Below, in pieces: positions 32,717 through 39,332 of a DNA stretch of 64,000 nt. The notes under the pieces were generated by a model. That model saw only the letters and a program-made list of their open reading frames with translations, was not told the DNA's origin and ran no database searches. Location of the stretch: the NCBI GenBank assembly GCA_024235315.1, contig JACKMP010000007.1:1-64000 (forward strand), written 5' to 3'. The position numbers and the translations under genes were made by a program. Each line of letters opens with the position of its first letter. Positions within the stretch are counted from its first letter, which is position 1. The stretch is from Chromatiaceae bacterium (GTDB taxonomy: Bacteria > Pseudomonadota > Gammaproteobacteria > Chromatiales > Chromatiaceae).

Positions 32717-33400
32717 TCAGCGCCCCACCCGAAAGCGGCCGCACGCAATCCATCGTGACGCCTGCGTGCGACCACAGTCACCTTGTGAGATCTCGGTCTG
32801 CTCCGAAATTTCCAGTGCCTCATCGACCTCTATCCTAAGGTACCTCACGGTGCTTTCCAGCTTGGTGTGGCCAAGTAGGAGTTGGACGGCCCGTAGGTTC
32901 TTGGTTCGCTTATAGATCAGCGTCGCCTTGGTCCGCCGCATGCTGTGCGTGCCATAGACCGTCGAATCGAGCCCGATGGCGGTGAGCCACTGCTGGACGA
33001 TCCGGGCATACTGACGCGTCGAGATATGCGGCGAGTTTGCCAGACGACTGGGAAACAGATAGTTCTCCGCCTTCAGATTCGCCGTTTCAATCCATGCGGA
33101 GACAGCCGACCTCGTCGGCTCTGTCAACTCAAACTGCACCGGCCTTTGCGTCTTCCGCTGCACGACCATGGCTCTGGGCAGGATCTGATCGGCGTGCATC
33201 ACGTCCCGAACCCGTAGACTCACCAGATCACAGCCGCGTAACTTGCTGTCGATTGCCAGGTTGAACATGGCCAGATCGCGGATTTGGTGTTCGGTCTGGA
33301 GGTGGAATCGAATGGCCCAGATATCCTTCGGCTTCAAGGGCGGCTTTTGGCCAACCAGCTTGCCTTTGTTCCAGGGCTCGTGGGTTTGATTGGTCTCCAT
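32717..33400 (-). CDS. small orphan tyrosine recombinase/integrase
   Basis: A 227-residue site-specific recombinase made almost only of the catalytic domain; it lacks the usual N-terminal arm- and core-binding domains. The full catalytic set is visible: R55 (LRGCDLVSLR), K83, H152-x2-R155 (HSMRRT), H178 (LGH) and Y187 (VRYL). The N-terminal EPWNKGKLVGQKPPLK sequence is characteristic of a widespread short integrase type found singly in gammaproteobacterial genomes. Its last residues (CGRFRVGR) are encoded by one copy of a 12-base inverted repeat whose other copy lies upstream of the start. ATG at 33400 is preferred to the frame start at 33487. Confidence 0.9.
   Translation of the reverse strand: METNQTHEPWNKGKLVGQKPPLKPKDIWAIRFHLQTEHQIRDLAMFNLAIDSKLRGCDLVSLRVRDVMHADQILPRAMVVQRKTQRPVQFELTEPTRSAVSAWIETANLKAENYLFPSRLANSPHISTRQYARIVQQWLTAIGLDSTVYGTHSMRRTKATLIYKRTKNLRAVQLLLGHTKLESTVRYLRIEVDEALEISEQTEISQGDCGRTQASRWIACGRFRVGR
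32731..32742 (+). repeat. 12-base inverted repeat at integrase 3' end
   Basis: GAAAGCGGCCGC, the exact reverse complement of 33452-33463. It lies within the last codons of the integrase gene and contains the GGCCGCTTT motif of the outer arms. Confidence 0.75.
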
Positions 33401-33451
33401 GTCAGGCTCCCTCGTAGTGGATGGGAGTCTGATTGTGTCGCCGAGTCGCGG

Positions 33452-33463
33452 GCGGCCGCTTTC
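33452..33463 (+). repeat. 12-base inverted repeat upstream of the integrase
   Basis: GCGGCCGCTTTC, partner of 32731-32742. Together they bracket the integrase gene alone. Confidence 0.75.
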
Positions 33464-33541
33464 AGGCGCTCGGCTCAACTCGCACAACCGGCCGAACGGG
33501 TGCCTTTCCCCTCAATTGGTCCACGATACCCCAATGGTAAT

Positions 33542-33571
33542 GAGAAGATATATACTATTTCAGTACTTCTC
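33542..33571. promoter_or_regulatory. possible autoregulatory operator of the toxin-antitoxin pair
   Basis: GAGAAG (33542-33547) and CTTCTC (33566-33571) form an inverted repeat around an AT-rich stretch containing TATACT (33551-33556, a possible -10). Placement just before the antitoxin ribosome binding site fits autorepression by a ribbon-helix-helix antitoxin; no clear -35 was found. Confidence 0.4.
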
Positions 33572-33586
33572 TGCTGGAGACAAGCC

Positions 33587-33865
33587 GTGCCGAAACAAGC
33601 TGTGTTCACGATGAAGCTGGAGCCTGAACTGCGCGATGAGTTCATGGCCGAGGCCGAGGCCTCGCACCGCCCGGCGTCCCAGGTCATGCGCGAGCTGATG
33701 CGCGAATTCGTGCAGCGCCAGCGCGAGGCCCGCGAGTACAACGCCTACCTGCGTGGCAAGGTCGAAGCAGGTCGAGGGTCGATGCGTGCCGGCCAGGGTC
33801 GCACTGACGATGAGGTCGAGGCCGAGTTCGCCGCACGCCGCGCCCAGGTCGATGCCCAGTCGTGA
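33587..33865 (+). CDS. ribbon-helix-helix antitoxin (ParD/RelB-like)
   Basis: A 92-residue protein starting with GTG at 33587 behind a CTGGAGA ribosome binding site. The N-terminal half (VFTMKLEPELRDEFMAEAEASHRPASQVMRELMREFVQRQ) reads as a ribbon-helix-helix DNA-binding fold; the acidic, Arg-rich C-terminus (DDEVEAEFAARRAQVDA) would wrap the toxin. The longer frame to 33284 is a shadow of the integrase. Its TGA overlaps the toxin GTG. Confidence 0.82.
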   Translation: MPKQAVFTMKLEPELRDEFMAEAEASHRPASQVMRELMREFVQRQREAREYNAYLRGKVEAGRGSMRAGQGRTDDEVEAEFAARRAQVDAQS

Positions 33866-34146
33866 GGGTCATCTGGACGCCCGAGGCGCTACAGGACCGC
33901 ATCGACATCTGGGACTACATCGCTGCTGAGAGCCCACAGGCGGCCGCCCGGATGGATGAGCGGTTCAGCCAGGCGGTTTCCCCGCTGACGGATCACCCGC
34001 GGATCGGCCGGCAGGGGATGGTTCCTGGCACACTGGAGCTGATCCCTCACGAGCACTACCGTCTGGTCTACGAGATCGACGGCGATACGGCTTGGATCCT
34101 GGCCCTGGTTCATACGTCTCGGCAGTGGCCGCCGGTGCACAAATGA
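33862..34146 (+). CDS. RelE/ParE-family toxin
   Basis: A 94-residue protein with the family pattern: VIWTPEALQDRIDIWDYIAAESPQAA, DHPRIGRQGMVPGTLELIPHEHYRLVYEI and a C-terminal ILALVHTSRQWP. RelE members cleave ribosome-bound mRNA and ParE members poison gyrase; the sequence alone does not decide, though the LIPHEHYRLVYEI and HTSRQWP segments are common in ParE/YacB-type proteins. Starts with GTG overlapping the antitoxin stop. Likely stabilises the element. Confidence 0.85.
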   Translation: MRVIWTPEALQDRIDIWDYIAAESPQAAARMDERFSQAVSPLTDHPRIGRQGMVPGTLELIPHEHYRLVYEIDGDTAWILALVHTSRQWPPVHK

Positions 34147-34379
34147 GTGCGTTTCGCCGGTGGCCGGTAAACCAAATGCTACTTGGGTTGACTCGGGTTG
34201 AGTTAGATCGACCATCGTAGATGTGTTGATTCTTGCTGGCCGCGCAATAAAAAAGCTGCCGCTCAGTGAGCTTTGCCGGCCCACGGCCGGTTACCAGTTC
34301 ATTGTGGTCGCTGTCAGGTTTGATTCCCAACGACAGCTTCGGCCGACGACTGGCCAGTGAGCACCCGCGTTGAATGGCC

Positions 34380-34557
34380 GCTGTACTTTGCTACCTGACG
34401 TTGAACCCTTGGCTGCTCAATCGGCAGCAACGGGTTGTGAGCACGCAATCGCCGAAGTTCAAAGCGGCCATTCGGCCAGCTTTCTCGGCTTGCGGCCGGT
34501 ACCCACCAGCCATTGCGGTCATAATCGGATCGGACTCCAGACGACCGCTCCGGCCGA
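34380..34557 (-). repeat. right arm of a long imperfect inverted repeat
   Basis: Its reverse complement aligns to 31710-31890; see the left arm. It contains the 37-base core at 34437-34473 and an internal palindrome. Confidence 0.75.
34437..34473 (-). repeat. 37-base core of inverted repeat, right copy
   Basis: On the minus strand it begins GAATGGCCGCTTTGAAC and ends GTGCTCAC. With the plus-strand GAATGGCCGCTG at 34372-34383 it also makes a local inverted pair about 100 bases across. Confidence 0.9.
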
Positions 34558-34695
34558 GCCGCCGTCGACCGACAAATCTTCCTAGGTGACTTCATTGCTA
34601 GCAGCAAGCAGCCAGTCGCCCATAATGAGCTGAATGCCTGCGCGGCCACTATGCAAGAATTTGGCTTGGCGTCGCTTGGGAAAAAGGGGCTGAGA

Positions 34696-35049
34696 ATGAA
34701 TAGGGCATGGATAGTCTGGGGCCTACTTTCTTTTCTGGATGTTCAGGCGGCCGAGTATCCTTACGACATCGCCGTTCCCAAACCGGTTTACGGAGAAAAG
34801 TGGGTTCAGATAAGTCCGGACAGACAGTGTCTCGTTGACAAAGCAGGTAACGAACTTACTTGTATTGTGGCTGAACGGGATAGAACCGAACCTCCTCCTG
34901 CTGCGACCATGTCTCGTGAGGAGGCGCGGATGGAAATGCTGAAAAGATTGAGGGAAGAACAGAAGCGCCTGTCAGACACACAACGTCCCGGCCCTTATCA
35001 GAATCCTCCAGCATTGTGGCCAGCGCCTCACGGCCGATACGCGTTATGA
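34696..35049 (+). CDS. small exported protein of unknown function
   Basis: A 117-residue protein with a signal peptide (MNRAWIVWGLLSFLDVQA, cleavage likely near AA-EYPYD) and a short mature part with two cysteines (CLVDKAGNELTC), followed by a charged, probably helical region SREEARMEMLKRLREEQKRL and a Pro-rich end. I do not recognise the family. ATG at 34696 follows an AGGGGC ribosome binding site. Its AT content is higher than that of the neighbouring core genes. It is the last gene of the accessory region before ftsX, which it faces. Confidence 0.62.
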   Translation: MNRAWIVWGLLSFLDVQAAEYPYDIAVPKPVYGEKWVQISPDRQCLVDKAGNELTCIVAERDRTEPPPAATMSREEARMEMLKRLREEQKRLSDTQRPGPYQNPPALWPAPHGRYAL

Positions 35050-35112
35050 GCCAAAGGCCGGACCACTCTCGGGGGCGCGATGTCAGCCCCGGTACGGCCG
35101 TTACGACGCGGT

Positions 35113-36072
35113 CTATTCGGGTTGGATATCCGCCAGGTGCCGGCTGACCGCCAGCCATGCCCCGGCCAGGCCCAGCAGCGGGCCGCCGACCACCATCCCG
35201 AACAGGCTCAGCGGGTCGATCACGGCGAGTGAGAACTGCGACTCGTACAGGCCGGCGAGGTGCTTGACCGGTCCGTCGAGCAGGTACAGCGAGCCCAGGA
35301 CCAGCGACAGCGCGATGCCCGCGCCCAGCAGGCCGTACCAGATCCCCTCGTAGAGGAAAGGGCGGCGGATGAAGGCATCGGTGCCACCGACCAGTTTGAC
35401 AATCTCGATCTCGCTGTGCCGGCTCTGGATCTCCAGGCGGACGGTATTGCCGACGATCAGCAGCACTGCACCTGACAGCAGCACCGCGAGGATCACCACG
35501 CCGCGTTCGATGGTGCCGGTGATCGCACTCAGGCGTTCCACCCATTGCAGGTCGACCTGTGCCAGCTCGATCTCGCGATAGGCCTGCAGTTCCGTTGCCA
35601 TCCGGCTGACCGCCTCGGCGCCTTGCACATGCTCTCGCGGGCGCACGACCACCACGGCCGGCAACGGGTTCTGGTCCAGCAGTTCGATCGCCTGGCCGAA
35701 GCCAGACAGGCCGCGGAACTCCTCGAGCGCCTGCGCGCGGTCTATCAGCCGGGTCTCGGCGACGTCCGGGCGCAGCGCGACCTGGCGTCTGACTGCCTCG
35801 GCCTGCTCGTCGCTGACGTCGTCATTGAGAAACAGCGAGATGCTCGCCGAGCCGTCCCAGGAGCTGCTCAGCTGGCGCACATTGTCGACCAGCAGGTGCA
35901 GCCCGCTGGGCATCGCCAGCGCGATGCCGATCACCGCTGCCGTCATCAGGGTGCCGATCGGGCTGCGGCTCAGTCGCCCCAGCGACGACAGCGACATCTG
36001 CGCATGGCGCAGCGCCCAGGTCGCCGGGTTGCGGTTGCGCTGGAACTTTGGTGGTTTCGCGGCGCGCGCCAT
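35113..36072 (-). CDS. ftsX: cell division protein FtsX
   Basis: ABC-like permease that with FtsE regulates peptidoglycan hydrolase activation at the divisome. The 319-residue protein has an N-terminal cytoplasmic segment, four membrane helices, a periplasmic loop (about 75-175) with SWDGSASISLFLNDDVSDEQAEAV, and EIEIVKLVGGTDAFIRRPFLYEG in the permease core. Its ATG overlaps the ftsE stop. The gene normally leads into rpoH; here the accessory region begins after its 3' end. Confidence 0.93.
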   Translation of the reverse strand: MARAAKPPKFQRNRNPATWALRHAQMSLSSLGRLSRSPIGTLMTAAVIGIALAMPSGLHLLVDNVRQLSSSWDGSASISLFLNDDVSDEQAEAVRRQVALRPDVAETRLIDRAQALEEFRGLSGFGQAIELLDQNPLPAVVVVRPREHVQGAEAVSRMATELQAYREIELAQVDLQWVERLSAITGTIERGVVILAVLLSGAVLLIVGNTVRLEIQSRHSEIEIVKLVGGTDAFIRRPFLYEGIWYGLLGAGIALSLVLGSLYLLDGPVKHLAGLYESQFSLAVIDPLSLFGMVVGGPLLGLAGAWLAVSRHLADIQPE

Positions 36073-36743
36073 CAGTGGGCCTCCGCGCTGTCGCCGGCCA
36101 CGCAACCGTTGCGCAGGTTGATGATGCGCTTGTCGAAACTGTTGATCAGGTCGACGTCGTGGGTGGCGATCAGCAGTGTGACGCCAACCTGGTTGAACTG
36201 TACGAACAGCTCCATTATCTCGCGCGACAGTTCGGGGTCGAGGTTGCCGGTGGGTTCGTCGGCCAACAGGACCGGCGGTTTGCTGACCAGTGCGCGGGCG
36301 ATGCCGACCCGTTGCTGTTCGCCGCCGGACAGCGTGATCGGATAGACCTTTTCCTTCTTCAGCAGGCTGACCTTGTCGAGCGCCGCGCGTACGCGGCGGT
36401 TGATCTCGGCATGGCCCATGCCGGCGACCACCAGCGGCAGCGCGATGTTGTCGAACACTGTGCGGTCGTGCAGCAGCCGGTGATCCTGGAAGATCATCCC
36501 GACCTCGCGGCGGTGGTAGGGGATGTCGCGCGTTTTGAGCTTGTTGAGGTTGCGCCCGTTGACCCACACCTGCCCGCGCGTGGCGCGCTCCAGCAGGCCG
36601 ATCAGTCTCAGCAGCGTGCTCTTGCCGGCGCCCGAGTGGCCGGTGAGAAAGGCCATCTCACCGGGTTCGAGATGGAGGTCGACACCGGAGAGTCCCTCGT
36701 GACCTGTGGCGTAGCGTTTTGCGACATTGTCGAAGCGGATCAT
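36072..36743 (-). CDS. ftsE: cell division ATP-binding protein FtsE
   Basis: ATPase partner of FtsX. The 223-residue protein has Walker A GHSGAGKST, the Q-loop VGMIFQDHRLL, signature LSGGEQQRVGIARAL and Walker B VLLADEPTGNLD followed by ATHD. ATG at 36743 gives the family start (MIRFDNVAKRY); an upstream ATG at 36791 would add 16 unrelated residues. Second gene of ftsYEX. Confidence 0.95.
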   Translation of the reverse strand: MIRFDNVAKRYATGHEGLSGVDLHLEPGEMAFLTGHSGAGKSTLLRLIGLLERATRGQVWVNGRNLNKLKTRDIPYHRREVGMIFQDHRLLHDRTVFDNIALPLVVAGMGHAEINRRVRAALDKVSLLKKEKVYPITLSGGEQQRVGIARALVSKPPVLLADEPTGNLDPELSREIMELFVQFNQVGVTLLIATHDVDLINSFDKRIINLRNGCVAGDSAEAH

Positions 36744-36797
36744 CGGCTCAGTGTCGTGGGTTTGCGCGGCCGTGACCAGCGGCGGCGCCATCCATGT

Positions 36798-37775
36798 CTA
36801 TTCGAACAGCGCCTTGACGAACTCATCGGCATCGAAGGGCCGCAGGTCCTCGATGCCCTCGCCGACGCCGATGAATCGGATCGGTACCCCGAGCCGGTCG
36901 GCGATCGCAAAGATGATCCCGCCCTTGGCGGTGCCGTCCAGCTTGGTCAGGGTGATGCCGGTCAGGCCGACCGCGCTGTGAAACTCGACCGCCTGGTTGA
37001 GCGCGTTCTGGCCGTTGCCGGCATCGACCACCAGCATCACCTCGTGCGGGGCGTCCGGGTCGATCTTCTTCATCACCCGGGTGATCTTCGCCAGTTCGTC
37101 CATCAGGTTGGTCTTGGTGTGCAGGCGCCCGGCGGTGTCTGCGATCAGCACGTCGATCCTGCGCGCGGTCGCGGCCTCCAGTGCGTCGTAGATCACCGAT
37201 GCCGAATCGGCGCCGGTCGCCTGCGCGATCACCGGGATCGCGTTGCGTTCCCCCCAGGTCTGCAGCTGCTCGACCGCCGCGGCGCGGAAGGTGTCGCCGG
37301 CGGCCAGCATCACGCTGTGGCCGGCATCCTTGTAACGCCGCGCCAGCTTGCCGATCGTCGTGGTCTTGCCGGCGCCGTTGATGCCGACCATCAGGATTAC
37401 CAGGGGACGGCCGGGTGCGGGCCGGGAGTCGGGCGCCTCGATCCTGTGCAGGATGGCGGCGAGCTGCTCTCGCAGCGCGCTACCCAGTGCGGCCGGGTCG
37501 GCGAGTTCCTTGCGACGCACGCGAGCGGTCAGATCGGCGATGATGCGGCGGGTCGCGTCCACACCGACATCGGCGGTCAGCAGCAGTGTCTCGATGTCTT
37601 CGAGCAGATCGTCGTCGATCTGGCGGCTGCCGCCGAGCAGGTCACCCAGGGCATCGCTGAGATTGGCACGGGTGCGGGCCAGGCCGGCGCGCAGGCGTGC
37701 CATCAAGCCCAGCGGTTTGTCGCTGCTTTCCTCGGCCGTGGGCTGTGGGGTCTTGTTTTTGCCGAATCCGAACAT
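36798..37775 (-). CDS. ftsY: signal recognition particle receptor FtsY
   Basis: Membrane-associated GTPase that receives SRP-ribosome complexes for co-translational insertion. The 325-residue protein has a short N-terminal A domain, an N domain and the NG GTPase motifs GINGAGKTTT, DTAGR and TKLDGTAKGG. The A domain is short compared with E. coli FtsY. ATG at 37775 begins MFGFGKNK, a typical start. First gene of ftsYEX. Confidence 0.95.
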   Translation of the reverse strand: MFGFGKNKTPQPTAEESSDKPLGLMARLRAGLARTRANLSDALGDLLGGSRQIDDDLLEDIETLLLTADVGVDATRRIIADLTARVRRKELADPAALGSALREQLAAILHRIEAPDSRPAPGRPLVILMVGINGAGKTTTIGKLARRYKDAGHSVMLAAGDTFRAAAVEQLQTWGERNAIPVIAQATGADSASVIYDALEAATARRIDVLIADTAGRLHTKTNLMDELAKITRVMKKIDPDAPHEVMLVVDAGNGQNALNQAVEFHSAVGLTGITLTKLDGTAKGGIIFAIADRLGVPIRFIGVGEGIEDLRPFDADEFVKALFE

Positions 37776-37958
37776 GGTTTGGTGTCTGCGGGAACTGTTG
37801 GCCGGGCGGGCGGTCGATCTGCATGGGACCCCTGTCCCGTGCGTGGTTGATGCCACCTGGCCGAATTGCAAGAATCAGCGATCGATCAACACACTGTATA
37901 GTTGGCTGCGGCGCATCGTATCACCCGTTTCGTCGCCATACACCCCGGAGCCTCGATA

Positions 37959-39332
37959 GTGGTAACAGTTTCACCCAAGTCCCTTTTGCTCGCCTTGTTG
38001 CTGGTGCCGCTGGCGGCACTGGCCCAGGTCAGTGAATTCGAACTTAGCAATGGCATGAAGGTGGTGGTCAAGGAAGATCACCGTGCACCCGTCGTGGTGT
38101 CACAGGTCTGGTACAAGGTCGGTTCGAGTTACGAACCCGAGGGTATCACCGGGATCTCGCATGCACTCGAACACATGATGTTCAAGGGTACCGAGCGGTT
38201 TGGTGCGGGCGAGTTCTCGCGCGTCATCTCGGCGCTGGGCGGCAGCGAAAACGCCTTCACCAGCCGCGACTACACCGCCTATTTCGAGACCATCGCAGTC
38301 GAGCATCTTGAACGTGCCCTGGAGCTCGAGGCCGACCGTATGCGCAACCTGATCCTGGATCCGGCCGAGTTCGCCAAGGAGATCGCGGTGGTCAGGGAGG
38401 AGCGGCGCCTGCGCACCGAAGACAAGCCGACCGGCAAGGTCTACGAACAGTTCAATGCCGTGGCATGGCGCGCCTCGCCTTACCGCAACCCCGTGATCGG
38501 ATGGATGAACGACCTCGAACACATGACGGCGGATGATCTCGCCGCCTGGTACCGGCGCTGGTATGCACCGAACAACGCGACCCTGGTGGTCGCCGGCGAC
38601 GTTCAGCCGGAGGCGGTGCGCGACATGGCCGAGCGCCACTTCGGCGACCTGTCCACCAGCAGGATCCCAGCCCTCAAGCCGCCCGCCGAGCCGCAGCAGG
38701 CGGGTGAGACGCGGGTGCAGGTTCGCGTCCCGGCGCGTCAGCCTTACCTGATGATGGGCTACAAGACGCCGATCGTCGGCCAGTCGAAGGAACCCTGGGA
38801 GCCCTATGCGCTGTACGTGCTGTCCAGTGTGCTCGACGGCGGCGAGAGTGCGCGCTTTTCTCGCGACCTGGTGCGCGGCAGCGGGATCGCGGCCTCGGCG
38901 GGTGCGGACTACGACAGTTACAGCCGTCTGCCGGGCATGTTCGTACTCAGCGGCACGCCGACCGACGGTCACACGGTCGCGGAGCTGGAGCAGGCCCTGC
39001 GCCAGGCAGTGGCGCAGGTGCGCGACGAGCTGATCGACCCGGCCGAACTGAAACGCGTGGTCACCCAGGCGGTGGCCAACAAGGTCTATGAGGCCGACTC
39101 GCTGTTCAATCAGGCCACCGAGATCGGTGTGCTCGAGACCCTCGGCCTGGATTGGCGGCTGAGTACCACGGAAATCGACTCGCTCAAAGCGGTGACGCCG
39201 GAGCAGGTGCGCACGGTCGCTCAGCGGTATCTGGTTGATGACAACCTGACCGTGGCGACACTGGTGCCACTGCCGATGGATCAGCAGCAGCCCCGGGCAG
39301 CCAGCAGTGCCGGAGGCCGTCATGGCAGTTAA
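37959..39332 (+). CDS. M16 zinc metallopeptidase, catalytic member
   Basis: Periplasmic pitrilysin-like peptidase. The 457-residue product has a signal peptide (SLLLALLLVPLAALA), the inverted zinc motif H-A-L-E-H in GISHALEHMMFKG and the downstream Glu region in AVVREERR, so it should be active. The GTG at 37959 is chosen: it has a GGAG site 8 bases upstream and gives a proper signal peptide, whereas the TTG at 37902 does not. It pairs with the next gene, overlapping by 11 bases, as an active/inactive M16 couple, an arrangement common upstream of rsmD. Confidence 0.9.
   Translation: MVTVSPKSLLLALLLVPLAALAQVSEFELSNGMKVVVKEDHRAPVVVSQVWYKVGSSYEPEGITGISHALEHMMFKGTERFGAGEFSRVISALGGSENAFTSRDYTAYFETIAVEHLERALELEADRMRNLILDPAEFAKEIAVVREERRLRTEDKPTGKVYEQFNAVAWRASPYRNPVIGWMNDLEHMTADDLAAWYRRWYAPNNATLVVAGDVQPEAVRDMAERHFGDLSTSRIPALKPPAEPQQAGETRVQVRVPARQPYLMMGYKTPIVGQSKEPWEPYALYVLSSVLDGGESARFSRDLVRGSGIAASAGADYDSYSRLPGMFVLSGTPTDGHTVAELEQALRQAVAQVRDELIDPAELKRVVTQAVANKVYEADSLFNQATEIGVLETLGLDWRLSTTEIDSLKAVTPEQVRTVAQRYLVDDNLTVATLVPLPMDQQQPRAASSAGGRHGS

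Larger units (their letters stand above)
34147..34695. other. 549-base noncoding right flank of the integrase element
   Basis: No credible gene. After the toxin come a GACAGC/GCTGTC inverted repeat (34310-34337), the motif GAATGGCCGCTGT at 34372-34384, the right inverted arm, and the start region of the next exported-protein gene. A further inverted repeat AACCCTTGGCTGC / GCAGCAACGGGTT lies near 34404-34436. Confidence 0.6.

Noticed and set aside
32717..33487. Phage integrase of a prophage
   Set aside because: Only the catalytic domain is present and no phage structural, replication or lysis genes lie nearby.
34380..34480. Possible integron attC site in the right arm
   Set aside because: There are imperfect palindromes and a GTTGAAC resembling a GTTRRRY core, but the paired simple sites of attC are not in the right places and the recombinase is not an IntI type.
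37866..37902. Promoter for the M16 pair using TATAGT at 37897
   Set aside because: No -35 hexamer at an acceptable distance; left unassigned.
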